From NCBI GenBank assembly GCA_022376515.1, contig WTXI01000009.1:682001-746000 (forward strand): a DNA stretch of 64,000 bases. Direction: 5' to 3'. The position numbers and the translations under genes were made by a program. Every line of letters starts with the position of its first letter. Position 1 is the first letter of the stretch. The stretch is from Lactifluus volemus. Taxonomy: Eukaryota; Basidiomycota; Agaricomycetes; Russulales; Russulaceae. Shown here one piece after another: positions 1-11,007 of the stretch. The notes under the pieces were generated by a model. That model was not told the origin of the DNA. It did no database searches and saw only the letters and a program-made list of their open reading frames with translations.

Positions 1-545
1 TCCTCCGGTCTCAGAACTTTGGCATGCTGCGACCTGAAAAGTCCTGGCGACCCATCATCACCTTGGAGGTCGATGGTCAACACAAACACGAAGTTATGCT
101 TGGCACAGACGGTCAGAATCCGAACCAAAAGGACATTATGCTTCTGTGCGTTGCATGAAGCGTCCTGTGTCAATGGTCCTGACCCCCACAGTCATCATGC
201 ACACCACCAGACTTTTATTAGGCTTGATGTTTGGCACAAGTCCCAAAGTAAGGCCAAAAATCGGAAGCGTCGTCATCATGTTGCAACAATCATGATGCCC
301 CTCGGCGAGGTCTTAAAGAAGCAGGGCACAGATCCACGTGCGCCATCACTTGCTCTTCGCATGCGATGCTCACTCAGCTTTCAGACGTGGAGCTTCGGTT
401 GTCCGGTATCCCTGCTTCACGAAGAACGTCTGCAGAACAAAAACATCAACGCGGTGCTTCTATCTTCATTCGGTTACGACCTCCACCACCATACCTCAAG
501 TCACCTCTGAAAGAACATGACAGCGACAAGGATGACTTCTCCATG
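1..545. other. unresolved stretch, possible decayed upstream exons
   Basis: Several overlapping open frames exist but none reads as a recognisable protein. The coding frame of the membrane-protein gene that follows closes with a stop codon at 544-546, so any further upstream exon would have to join through an intron that I could not place. A second frame between about 366 and 560 is rich in Pro, Lys and Asp and may be remnant coding sequence. Confidence 0.3.
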
Positions 546-546
546 A

Positions 547-1909
547 TTAGCTCCGGTATGCCATTGCCACATTGTCCATACACCAAGTTCTCATGTCTGC
601 GAAGCGGACCAGTATCCTTCTGATGTCCCTGTTACACCTGAGACAGACGACCATGAGGATCCCCCACCATGGGCAAGTGCTGTCACTGAGGACCTGCCTA
701 CTGGTCTACAGCGACGCAAAGTCAAAGGGTACTGTATCGGCTCTGAGGAAGAGCGTTCTGGCGAATCCGATTACTACCCCAACGATGGCGAGGTGGAGGA
801 CACAAAACCTTGTAATCCCTGGGAAACTTCAATGCCCTACGGCGACGAACCTTCGACCATCCACTCAGATTCCCTCGAGATCAGCACATATACTCACTCA
901 CCCCCAGTCATCTCCATCATTCTCCCCTACTTACTTCCTTTAACTTATGTTACCGATAACGTTTCCGTGTCATCGGGCACATCCTTCGCATCCAATGCAT
1001 TCGAAACATTGACATACCACCGCGAATTACGCGAGGCGCAAGTTGATTCGGACTTTGACAGGATCCTCACCAGACTATTATCTGAGTGGTATTATACTGG
1101 CGCATCGGTAAACGTGGTTTCACTCTCCCTGCAAAGGGTGTGGGCTTACCTTCCATTTCCAGCTTCTTTCCATCACGGCGTAGATATCCCCGTCAAGTTT
1201 GTCTATCCTTCTACATGAGCTGATTATATTTCCGCAGCGTCGACACATCCGTGTTCGGCTTCTCACCCGGGAATCTCTTCAACGTTGACAGCGTTGCAAA
1301 GCGTTCTTTGATTATCTCCAGCCTGGCTGCAGCGATTGGACTTTTCGTCGACGTGTGGTTCATATTCGCGTACTCTGGCGCGGACGTACGAAAGTTCCAG
1401 GTTAGCCCCGTCTCCACCTCTTTCGCTCGAAAAAGCTGAGTTCTGATCACTTATCTCCCACTCAGAGGCTCGCGGTGGACATTTACGGCTCGTACCTCTT
1501 CTTTGCGCTCTCGTCGCGCCTGCCGCTTGTCGCGCTTTTCGTCTCTGTCCTCTCCCTCGTCGGTTTCCTCTGCGCTATGGCGTGGGCTGCGTGGCCCACT
1601 GCCGTCCTCGTCATGTGCGTCTTCGCGGGCGTGCTCGTCAGTCTCCAGTTTATCGTTTACGGTTTCCACCGCATCGCGCTCGGTCTCGCATGGATCCTGC
1701 GCGGGTTTTGGCTGGGAGCATGTTATTTTGGGAGCCGGGTCCGGGGAGTTTTCGCACGCGGCCAGGCCCAGAACTCTGATCAAGCGATGGGAGAAAGAGG
1801 GCCAGAGACGTCGGTGCGAGGAGCCGCGCCCCCATTTCGGCGCGCGCGTCCATCCAAGCGAGGTACACGACATAAAAAGCGGATGCGCAGTTCTATATCC
1901 CGTATTTAG
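547..1909 (+). CDS. conserved multi-pass membrane protein (5' end uncertain)
   Basis: Three exons read as one protein: about 547-1139, 1238-1400 and 1466-1909, with the stop at 1907-1909. The N-terminal third is acidic and Ser/Thr-rich. It is followed by a segment containing LLSEWYYTGASVNVV and, in exons 2 and 3, at least four hydrophobic helices, then a basic tail. This layout resembles an uncharacterised membrane family widespread in Agaricomycetes (recalled, not searched). The first intron could instead be 1197-1237, which is also in phase; I prefer 1140-1237 because it joins the conserved block directly to VDTSVFGF. The true initiator lies in or before 1-545 and was not found. Function unknown. 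Confidence 0.55.
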
Positions 1910-2028
1910 TTGCATTCCAGTTGGTAACTTGTTTAAAAGCCACGCCTTCTATGAGGATATCTCGGACCCAACAACACTTATCAAAGTGTCCCGCATGTGT
2001 CTCCAGATGATACTAGGAGTATTATTTG

Positions 2029-2665
2029 GTTAGCCTGTCTAACCTGGGCTGCTGACACCCAGGCTTCGGAAATCTTTGAGTAAAAAATAACAAAACGTTT
2101 TGTTGTGACCAATGTAACGCAATTGAGCCATTAGCACTCTCCCGCACGGTCATAATGAAGATTTTCAGTGGCGTGGATAACTTACACAAAACCAAAAGTA
2201 CTAACTATAACAGGTAGGGCGCTCGGCCCAGGGGTTGTTTTAGGAGTAGGCGCAATTTGAGTAGAGCAGAACCTATAAAATATCAAGTCACCGACCACCA
2301 GCAGGCATTTTGACTCGAAGGATTCCTCGCGCCTTATCAGCCGATCAGGTCGATCATATCAGATGTGGACGTAAGGCCAGATACGTAATTGACACAACCC
2401 CGTATAGCGAGCGCGCACAGGATCACTCCGTGAAAGCGAAGACTAAAATAGTATTATCTGACCTGAAGCTAGAAATAAATGTTAATGAATAAAAAGACTA
2501 CCGGTGGCCCAGGTGAATGGTCGTTTTCGGTTCCTCCCAGCGCCGCCTCCGCGCCTTTTCCTCAACCAATTAAATTATTAATAATCAAAGTCCAAACACT
2601 AAAAATGTCAAGCATATACTTCTGCCTGGGGTTAGTGGTGGCCAACAACCAGCCGTGCCTGCCCC
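2029..2665 (+). repeat. orphan copy of the P450 promoter unit
   Basis: This segment matches the upstream regions of P450 copies 1 and 2 over several hundred bases. Shared landmarks are the GGTTAGCCTGTCT start, the GATTTTCAGTGGCGT segment, the CGGCCCAGGGGTTGTTTTAGGA segment (shared with copy 2) and the TACTTCTG..GGGTTA motif near 2620. No P450 coding sequence follows: the similarity stops near 2665, where a minus-strand NACHT fragment begins. It is therefore a duplicated promoter that lost its gene. Confidence 0.7.
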
Positions 2666-3643
2666 GAGCAAGTGTCATCATCTTTGGACTACTCCGTTCG
2701 CAGAAAAGCAAAGTAAGAGTCGTAGACACTTGTCAAGCGATATGCAATCTCATGGGCAATCGAATGCTTTCCAGTGCCTGCTTGGCCGAGGAGAACGAGG
2801 GCACGTTCAGATTCGGGATTCTCAACCTACTTGGTAATATACAGTAGTCAAAGAACCTTCACATGTGCCTGGAAGACAGCGTTTATCATTGAATCGCCAG
2901 CCTCCCTTATACGGCATGTCCCTGATTTTTGCGCCCAATTCTGTGCTCCTTGTCATATTGACGATCCGAGAGTCCTGCGACTATCAGAATTACCCACCAG
3001 CTTCTAGCACAGAAACCTCTGTGGTGACAGCAGCGCGGGCGAGGAAAATATTTCGCAGTCGGACGAGGTCGGCGCGGTACTGTTCGATTTTTCCATCAAC
3101 TTGGCCGACGATATACTTTAGAGTCCGCTTCCCCGAAAATCACATATTTATAGCAATCAGTGAGAGAGAACGACGTACCGACGTGTACATCCTCCCCATA
3201 TGATTGAATAAACTCGGCACGTTTGGAGACGCTCTCCAGCATCTCCTCGAGAATTGTTGCTTGTCTAGACTCCGGTATGATGTTCCTCAAAGTATCGGCC
3301 TCTTCTACAAATTCAAACGTATCGCGTATCCCTTTCAGGTAGTGTTTCGACGTTGAGGCCACGCTCGACCTGCTGTAGCAAGGGAAAGTGAAAAACAAAA
3401 TAAATGAGTGGCTGTTTTACATCATCCGAAAAGGCAATGAGACACGTCAGGGACTTTTGAGAGCAGACTCCACGCGCGAGTATCGCTCTCACTGGGAAGG
3501 TCACCTGTCCGGAGTAAAGATGGTGGAGTGGCACCTGCCATGGATTGCATGGTTTCACTATTGCGTTGGACAGTAAACCCCTCCTTCAGCAGCAGGGCTC
3601 TCGAGATCAGCCGCTGTGGGGCTCGAGGTGTTGACTGTCGCAA
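2666..3643 (-). pseudogene. NACHT-domain (NLR-like STAND) protein fragment
   Basis: Reading the minus strand from about 3643 downwards gives the helical N-terminal region typical of basidiomycete NACHT proteins: AWSLLSKVP, then FEFVEEADTLRNIIPES, then EMLESVSKRAEFIQSYGED, then KRTLKYIVGQVDGKIEQYRADL. After several stops comes a segment with a good Walker A P-loop (GQAGTGKHS), preceded by the usual PGT..(E) lead-in. The frame shifts between NVETL and the following LKGIRDTFEF near 3345. In-frame stops occur around 2985-3000 and just after the P-loop region (near 2695), and the NTPase core is cut off at the P450-promoter junction. Such proteins act in fungal non-self recognition and programmed cell death; this copy cannot be functional. 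Confidence 0.7.
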
Positions 3644-4183
3644 TCAGAGAGGAATCCCCGTTTATTGACTCGGTGATCGTTAAGAAGAGTGTGGTTGCCT
3701 CCGTCGAATGTCCGTCATCGCTGCCGAGAGCAATATCTATTTATATACGTAGGATGTTCAGCCAGATGCACGGGTGAGAATTCTTAGAAGACGAACCATG
3801 TTGGGGTTCACAGGCTAGCTCCTGCCTTCCAACGAGGATATCATCTCGCATGTTCATTTTCACGCAAAGTGATATTGTGATACGAGAGCATGGTTCGACG
3901 ACGCTGCAAGAGACTCAGCTGCAAATAGAATTCAAAGAAAAGAGATTTCCTACAAATCGATGTTCTCTTTCCAGTCGACGCATTGGGCTATGCTCCGCAC
4001 AAATCGTGTCTTCCCCTGTCTGTCAGAGTAGCATCAAAACAAAAAATTCCCAAGGAGGGTCTTGAGACGGCGCAGATTGTACGCTCTGAGAACTGGCAAG
4101 GGTAAGAGATTGAGTACTTATCAGTGCATGGTGATAAGACACATACCAGTAACTCAACAGAGCGGGAAATCGACATGTGAGAA
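3644..4183. other. intergenic, nothing recognised
   Basis: No coding frame of interest. The region is AT-rich and lies between the NACHT fragment and the LINE insertion. Confidence 0.4.
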
Positions 4184-4193
4184 ATTGACATAC

Positions 4194-4196
<3 letters not shown>
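4184..4196 (-). repeat. LINE target-site duplication (3' side)
   Basis: The 13-base ATTGACATACGAC is repeated exactly at 5084-5096 and immediately abuts the T-run of the inserted element. This is the target-site duplication expected from target-primed reverse transcription. Confidence 0.9.
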
Positions 4197-4225
<29 letters not shown>

Positions 4226-5083
4226 GAATTGGAATTTATTGTCCCTGCTACAAGCAACAAGACATAGCCTACAAGACAAGTAACGACACGAGGAAGATAC
4301 CGTAAGAGACATAATATAATGGAGGCGTCGACGAAGGTGGTATGGTAAGGAGTACATATGGAGGCGAAAGGGCCAGAGGAGACATAAAGGGAAAACTTAC
4401 ATCAACCGCTGTCCAACGGAGTCATTCAAGGGGGGTCTGGTCTGGGCGGCAGGGGACGAAGGGTGGCTTGTGTGAGGAAGGTGAACTGGGTCAGGTTACG
4501 GCCACCTTGCTCGGAGGAGAAGATGGAGGCAGAGGAGTAATGGGAGAGGGTGGATGACCGCTGTTCAGAGTAGAGGGGGCAATTGAAGAGGATATGTGAT
4601 AGGGTGGTGCGGTGGGTGATTCCTGGGCTGGGAGGTGGTGAGAGATCGACGTAATTGCAAGGGCAGTAGGTGTTATCCCCAGCATCGGGCCGGAAGCGAT
4701 CGCTGTAATCAGCGATGAAGCCGTGGCGGGAGAGGAGTTGGAGGCCGTTGGAGAAGAGGGCGCGATTGCCGTGAGAGAGGAGGCCTTGGACAAAAGGTGG
4801 CGGGTCAGGGGAAGGGGTGGGTGGGCAGGCGATCCAGGCATGGTGGCCGGGCTTTCTAGCGGCGAGGCCCAGGAGGATGTCCTGATGCCAGAGGTGAAAG
4901 GCCAGTTGGTTACGAGGAACGGGGGGGTTGACGACCAGTTCCGGTTGGGTAGATGCTAATAGGTGGGCGAGGGTGTCCTTGCCAGGGACCACAGACCAAG
5001 ACTTCTTGAAGAGCCGAAGTTCGGCGCGGCGAGTAAAGTCAGTGTCAAGAAAAGAGACAAGTAGAGAAGTAAAGGAGGAGGCT
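4197..5083 (-). mobile_element. 5'-truncated non-LTR retrotransposon (LINE)
   Basis: An 887-bp insertion on the minus strand. It starts (element 3' end) with a run of 29 T on the plus strand at 4197-4225, the poly(A) tail of the element. It continues through about 200 bp of 3' UTR and the C-terminal part of an ORF2, and ends abruptly at 5083. Perfect 13-bp direct repeats flank it. The truncation at the 5' end and the intact tail are the hallmark of aborted target-primed reverse transcription. The long, uninterrupted A-tract and perfect flanks suggest a recent event. Confidence 0.88.
4426..5083 (-). pseudogene. LINE ORF2 C-terminal fragment
   Basis: An open frame of about 219 codons encodes the region after the RNase H domain of a Tad1/I-type LINE polyprotein. 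It contains FRPDAGDNTYCPCN followed by HILFNCPLYSEQR, which is the C-x-C...H-x-x-x-x-C zinc-knuckle-like motif typical of this position. The only ATG at the 5' end of the frame falls inside the target-site duplication (5089-5091), so it is host DNA and a chance start. Reverse transcriptase and endonuclease are missing. Confidence 0.8.
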
Positions 5084-5096
5084 ATTGACATACGAC
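5084..5096 (-). repeat. LINE target-site duplication (5' side)
   Basis: Exact copy of the 13 bases at 4184-4196. It marks the truncated 5' end of the minus-strand LINE. Confidence 0.9.
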
Positions 5097-5736
5097 ATCT
5101 AGACTAATAAATTGAGCCGGCCTTGTTTCCTTTTCGGAGATATCCGGTCGTGCGGCATGAACTCTATCGGACCCATATGAATGGGATCACCTAACAGCGT
5201 CGTCTTGTATCTGATAACTCCTCTTGAGCACATGAGTTACTATTAAGGTATCTTTACCTCTAACGCTTCATTTGGTGTGTGTCGGCTGCGAGACTTGATG
5301 TCGTCCCGAGTGAGATAGTAGGGGAAATAGGGGTATGAGAAGTGAGGAGAGGTGGGGAGTCGAAACGCTTAGTCGTTACGCGGGACTCGAAACGTTGAGG
5401 CTTATCGAGGGAGATGCTAGAGCTTAGAGATCGCACAAAGGAGAGAGAGAACACGAGAATGATGATTTTAGAGGAGAAATCTAGGGCTATATATACAGGA
5501 CAGATAATAGAAAGTAAGCTATTAGGAACAAAGGGGAAAGCGAGTGCTTTGACTGTGGTGTAAAGGGAGAGCTTTGCAGCGTGTGGTGTGAGGTTGGCAT
5601 TGTGCTGAGGGTCGTGGCGATGCCAAAAGGTGGATAGAAAAAGCGTCTAGTGAAAGGGGTGTGGTAAGGTAGGAAAAGCGAGAAGCACATGGGCGGTGGT
5701 CATGGCGTTTGCGGCTGTACACCGAGGTCACCTTAC
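5097..5736. other. intergenic, nothing recognised
   Basis: Short overlapping minus-strand frames (about 5260-5454 and 5487-5731) are Ser/Pro/Leu-rich and low in information. No family was recognised and no splice structure was evident. Confidence 0.35.
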
Positions 5737-6713
5737 ATTGGTTAGCCTGTCTGAGAACCGCTCACACTGAGGCTTTGGAAATCTTTGAGTAAAAAAATGT
5801 GATACCGTGACATCGCACTACAATCGAAGCGCTCCCGGTGGAGGGGGTCAGGATGACAGCGTGGGAAGCGTAGCGGACACTGTACAGTTACCCGACGCTG
5901 AGATAACGCGGCTTCATCCCCAACCACATCCCTCGAGGCAGCACCCGACCCTCCACCGGGAAACTCATAAACACCCGGGGGTGATTTCAATCAGAGCGTT
6001 TTCTGGAATTGTGGCATGATGAACTTAACGCAACTGAACCAACAGGGTCACTAGCACTGGCATTCTCCCAGAACGGTCATCATGGCCGTTGTGAAGACTT
6101 TCAGTGGCATTTATGCTAGTACGTATACAAAAAAACAAAAGTACGACATTTGAGCAGAGTGAACCTAGAAAATATCTGCAAGGCCAAGGGCAAAGCATTT
6201 TGACTGGGCGTGTATTGAAAATACGACAGGATTCCCTCGCCCCATCAGCCGATTTGATCATACAAGAAGTGAAAGTAAGGCTAGATTGACACAGCTTTTA
6301 CTGAAGAAATTACGGGTGACCCGCCAGGCGTCCTACTAGTAGGAGTGGGATTCGGTACCTCCTTCCCGGGCCGGGATATTCTGGCGCCTTCGCGTCTGGT
6401 AAGTCGTCAACCAATCATCGATTGACGATCAACGTCGAACGTTTTCGACTTTGAACGACCACACACCAGACCAGCGTTTTCCCTAACTGATAGAGATGAC
6501 AATAACACTAAAAAATTTCAAGCTTATACTTCTGTCCGGGGTTAATGAACCGGCCGTACCTGCCCTCTGAGAATCCCTGTGATACTAGGATCCCGAGTCA
6601 GGACTGGTGGCTGGCGCGCTCTACATGTAACGGTGCGAGCTCAACGGCTCTCTTGGTTATAAATTCTCGTCTCTTCTCCGCAATAAACCAGTCTCGTGTC
6701 TATTGTCCTTGAC
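5737..6713 (+). repeat. P450 promoter unit upstream of copy 1
   Basis: Upstream region shared with 2029-2665 and 11008-11844. It begins with GGTTAGCCTGTCT, contains ACCCGGGGGTGATTTCAATC (5973 onwards), GAACTTAACGCAACTGAACC and the CACTAAAAAATTTCAAGC motif near 6507, and ends at the ATG at 6714. Conservation across copies makes it the best candidate for cis-regulation of this P450 pair. Confidence 0.7.
6658..6663 (+). promoter_or_regulatory. TATA box of P450 copy 1
   Basis: TATAAA 56 bp upstream of the ATG, conserved in sequence and spacing with copy 2 (11788-11793). Confidence 0.6.
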
Positions 6714-8902
6714 ATGCAGTTCCCTATCAACTTCGCTATCGACATTCTCGCGGTCACTATATTTCTATACCTATTTGTTATCATCCGTGATCACAGAAGA
6801 CGCAGAGGATTTCCTTATCCCCCGGGTCCGCCATCGTTGCCACTAATAGGTAATCTACTTGATGTCCCAACCGGAAAAGAGTCTCCTTGGATGAAATACG
6901 AAGGCATGTCCAAGAAATATGGTAGGGTTCATTCTCACATGACATGATACCCTTTGCTAATGCTGACACTTGCAATGTTAGGCGACGTGTTTTGCCTTCG
7001 AGTCTTCGGACAAGTCATTGTGGTGCTCAACTCCCTATCTGCAATCAAGGATCTACTCGAGAAGCGAGGCGAAATACACTCGGATCGGCCTATGTTTCCC
7101 ATAGCGAAAATGTGGGTTTAACAGTGTTTTGTTCCAACATCCTTCAAGTTAACTTCGACCACAGACTGGAACTCGATTGGCTCTTACCCTTTTCCAAGAT
7201 GGGTGATTCTTGGCGTGAGGAACGCAGGTTAATGGATCGTGGCCTTCGGTCTGCCAGTGTTGAGTATCGGCATATGATGGAAGAAAAGACTGGCACATTT
7301 CTCGCAAAACTCCTCGCAACTCCACGCGACTTCCGTCGTCATATAGAACTGTGAGTTCTCTGATTTTGTTCGGCCGTACGATCACTAACGTTTATTATGC
7401 AAGCTTTGACGGACGACTAATCATGTCCGTTACATATGGGTACGACTTAAAGGAGAATGACGATATTATCGCTGCACCAGTTCAAGTGGTCGACACCATT
7501 TCACGGTTCGCCTTACCTGGCGCAGCCTTGGTAAATCATCTCCCATTCTGTACGTACTTTCCTGTTACCTGCTCGATACATGTGATGGTCTGTTCACAAA
7601 TATCTTCAGTGCGGCACATCCCATCATGGGTCCCATGGTTTAGCTACGAGCCACTGGCACAGATTGGTAGGAATCTGAGCCAGAGGATAAAGAACGAGCC
7701 CATCGACTTTGTGAAGAATGCTATGGTTTGTGGTGACTACGCTTAGGGGCTTATGAGATTCATGTTGACAGACACGATTATAGCATCAGGGTACTGCGGT
7801 ACCATCACTGGCCAGTAAATGTCTCCAAGAAATAGAAAAATTGGCTTCTCCAGAATATCAGAGGCAGGAGGAGGTTATCAAGCGGTCTTTAGGCGCCGTT
7901 TATACAGGCAGGTCATTTCATCCGAATCCAGGCCACATTGAACTCATCGAAAGAACCTTTTGTCAGGCGGGGCAGATACGGTGCACATTCTCATTATTCC
8001 TATGCCCCTTTAACTGACCACCAAGAAAGACTGTATCCGCGGTTGCCTCTCTATTTCTTGCACTTGTCCTCTATCCAGATGTGCAAAAGAGAGCACAAGC
8101 AGAGCTTGACTCTGTTCTTGCCAGAGATAGGCTTCCAGGGTTCGAGGATAGGCCGCGCCTTCCGTATATCAATGCGTTGTGCAGAGAATTGTTGAGGTGG
8201 CGGATAGTGGCACCTGCAGGTGCGAGCCTTTCAATTTGATCAAGTCAAATCAGCGTGCTACAACGGTGGTATAAGGTTTTCCGCATTCTTCAAGCGAGGA
8301 TGATGTCTACAGAGGCTTCTTCATCCCGAAAGGTCTGCCTTGTCACCTATCCTTCTATTTGGAAACTCACCAAATATTCTACTCAAAGGTTCTGTTGTAA
8401 TAGCTAACGCATGGTGCGATCGCTTCTCATCTTTCTAGGATCTATCGAATTGAAGATATCTCAGGGCAATCCTTCACAACCCGGAGATCTACCCAGATCC
8501 AGAGGTGTTTAAACCTGAGCGTTTTCTCGACGAGAATGGGTGTCTCAGAGATGACCCAGCACTTTCCTTGGTATTTGGTGTTGGCAAACGAATCTGTCCT
8601 GGACGTCACTTTGCGGATGCGACGCTCTTCATTGCTGCCTCGTCTGTGCTGTCCGTTTTTGATGTCACGAAGGCAAAGGATGAGAATGGTCACGAAATCC
8701 CTGTCAATATTGCGGCGATGCCAGTTGGAAACCAGGTCGTCCTGTAAGTCAAACTTAACTCATTCCTAGGAAATGTTGTTTGGTCTGATAGATGAATCAT
8801 CAAAGCCACCCAGGGACGTTTGAGTGTTCTATCAATCCGAGGGATCAGCTTGCGGAAGATTTGATTGTAGCGAATACGTTATCTACAAATGAGTCCAAGT
8901 GA
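6714..8902 (+). CDS. cytochrome P450 monooxygenase, copy 1
   Basis: Haem-thiolate monooxygenase of the type annotated in Agaricomycetes as O-methylsterigmatocystin oxidoreductase-like (CYP64-type). Predicted 523 aa from 12 exons: 6714-6921, 6982-7111, 7165-7350, 7404-7549, 7610-7725, 7794-7917, 7967-7980, 8030-8219, 8276-8332, 8389-8413, 8465-8743, 8806-8902. An N-terminal membrane anchor is followed by the hinge PYPPGPPSLPLIGN. The I-helix motif GGADT lies in the 14-nt exon 7, the K-helix ExxR is ELLR, the PERF motif is intact, and the haem ligand loop is FGVGKRICPG. All exon junctions keep frame. Intron 6 appears to start with GC instead of GT at 7918, where copy 2 has GT. Expected location: ER membrane, fed by P450 reductase. 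Substrate unknown. Confidence 0.88.
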
Positions 8903-9434
8903 GTGCCAGAAGCGAGAAGATCCATAGCCAGCCCCTGGACTATCGCACCCCGAGGTGATCGTGCGAAGGAGCCTACTATTGGAATTGGAATAAAGATCTC
9001 TCGTTGTACTATAATCTAACTGTGTCTCAAGAAATTTCTCACAGGGTTCACTCACCTACTAGTGGCCTTAATCCTGACCTTTCCTTCCCTTCCATAGGGC
9101 TCTTTTTTTGGGACGTATGTATTTTTACAAACACCCTATTACTATGTGATTGTTGAATCATCATCATGGGATGTGTGAAACTCAAGGAAGTAGCGGATGC
9201 CTGTTATATAATCCTTCCGGCTTGGCCACAAGTCAACCAGATCACGCATCATTTCGCCATTCACCACCATGCCACTGATAAAATAAACTGTTTTTCTCCT
9301 TCACCTACGCAGCTCGTGTGACGAACGAGAACAGGCCACAGCTTGGGAGAAAAGCACACCCAAAGCCACGGGATGAATATCAACTTATCTCATCACTCGT
9401 GTTGGGTGTTTGTGACTGATTTTCTCACCCGCAG
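8903..9434. other. intergenic downstream of P450 copy 1
   Basis: No recognisable gene. It separates P450 copy 1 from the acyltransferase remnant. Confidence 0.4.
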
Positions 9435-10060
9435 AATTCGACCCTTATACGTGTTTTGAAGACTGTTGCGACATGTGGCACCTTTGTTCTGCTTTATACT
9501 ATCACCGAGGAAGACGTTCGTTTTACCTTACACCCATCCGAGCTGGTACAGAGTCACAACGTGAGTACAAGATACTTGCAGAATGTCTAGTTTCGTCGAT
9601 CGCGGCTCTGGGTAATAAACCACCATTTTTTTTTCTGATTTGGTGCTGAGTACGGCCACAGTGGGACTCAACTTCTTCGGATGAGTTCTCTCAGAAGTGG
9701 AACAAGCCCCTGCACAACTTCCAGCTTCGACATGTCTACGCGTCGACGATCAGCTCGTACCAAATTTCGCGCTTCTGTGCCACGTTATCCCCTTTCTTTT
9801 CTCTGTGGTGGCCCACGAACTGGTCATGGCCGTAGTCACCAAGAAAGTCAGGTACGCTCTAACCTCCTTGTTTTTTATTTGAGAAATTTTGATTTATTCG
9901 AACCTGCACACAAATTGTATATTTTTGTGCTGCCACTCATCCAGATTCCTATGGTCGATGTCGCACGGTCGCCAGCGATCAAGCGTAACAAGTTCGTGAG
10001 AACGTGATGATCTAGTCGGCGTTGTATGAGGGGTTCCCGTTGCATCTGCGTAGCTTACAT
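9435..10060 (+). pseudogene. sterol O-acyltransferase (MBOAT) C-terminal remnant
   Basis: Three short pieces resemble fungal sterol O-acyltransferase (ARE1/ARE2, ACAT). The first, 9435-9560, reads RVLKTVATCGTFVLLYTITE. The second, from 9662, reads WDSTSSDEFSQKWNKPLHNF and RHVYASTIS, then, after a frameshift near 9775, VVAHELVMAVVTKKVR. The third, near 9945-10000, has IQIPMVDVARSPAIKRNKF, the usual C-terminal segment. The central part with the FYxDWWN motif is largely missing and the frame is broken, so the copy is dead. In the family, the intact enzyme esterifies ergosterol in the ER. Confidence 0.65.
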
Positions 10061-10413
10061 CTTTTACTGATACTTTGTCTCGTGTCGGGCTTTTTCTTTC
10101 GGGGACCGTAGAGTATCTTACAATGTCGCTTAGTACCTGCAATAATAAAAGGCGTCCAGGACTGTTTTGAGCGTAGTGGTCAGAAGCTTCATCTATTTCT
10201 AGCAGCGCAGAAAAGGTGCCTTAAATGATTCGTCGAAATTCACGGCACATGGTTACAGTACCTCGAGGCTCCATAATTTTCCCAACCTCTCCCACGCGTC
10301 TTTCTCTTTCTTCTCTTCGAATGCTACCCAAATGACCCCGGATCCGTATGCTAAAGGCTCTTATCCCCGATATCTCCTGCTGTGTTAACCATTATTACAG
10401 CTCACCGACATAA

Positions 10414-11007
10414 GGCCCAGCCGCCATGTTCTGGTCACTGAAACGTTGCATCCATTCCGGGTGACTGGTACGTACCTTTACCATGCTCTGCTCTGAGAGG
10501 TATTAGATTTCTTTCTCCCGCCAGTCGTCCGAGCGCGCAACCTTCCACGTCTCAAGACCCTCCTCGAGAGGGAGAAAAAATTTTATGTCACGGTGGTTTA
10601 CGGGATGACAACGAAGCTGACACGACTCGGATCTGTGCAGAGAAGCGGGAATCACGTAGAGTGGGATGAGAATCTCTACCTCGACGTTTGGTGGGAAAAT
10701 CTCTAATTTTTACTTCTATTTGTAGCTGAGGTCTTCAGCAGCGATGTACGACCGCACTCTCAAAGCACAGTACAGTATCTCTGTATGCGGAAAGGGACCA
10801 AACCGAATGACATCCTTATCGGAAGTCAGAGGGTAGCCTATGAACGACCTCGCGGTTCGTCTCATGATTTTTTGGAATTCTTACTCATACTCCTGGCTGA
10901 TCACCCAACATGTAGAACTCGTCATTGTTTTCGACAGTGCTGACGGTCGACCTAAACAGACAAAAGAGCCGGCCACAGTCTTAACGATCAGTGTCATCAA
11001 ACGCATA
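10414..11007 (+). pseudogene. C2-domain fragment (NLR-type N terminus)
   Basis: Exonic pieces on the plus strand read VRARNLPRLKT, then FYVTVVYGMTTKLTR, then NHVEWDENLYLDV (about 10525-10690). These are followed by a segment near 10735-10845 and by VIVFDSADGRPKQTKEPATV (10921-10980). The pattern is a C2 beta-sandwich of the kind that forms the N terminus of many basidiomycete NACHT/STAND proteins. It stops at about 11007, where the P450 promoter unit of copy 2 begins, so no NTPase part remains. Intron boundaries are approximate. The link to an NLR protein is an inference from the family. Confidence 0.5.

Noticed and set aside
4184..5091. A 221-codon gene starting at 5091
   Set aside because: The ATG lies in the target-site duplication and the frame is a truncated LINE ORF2; no native gene is present.
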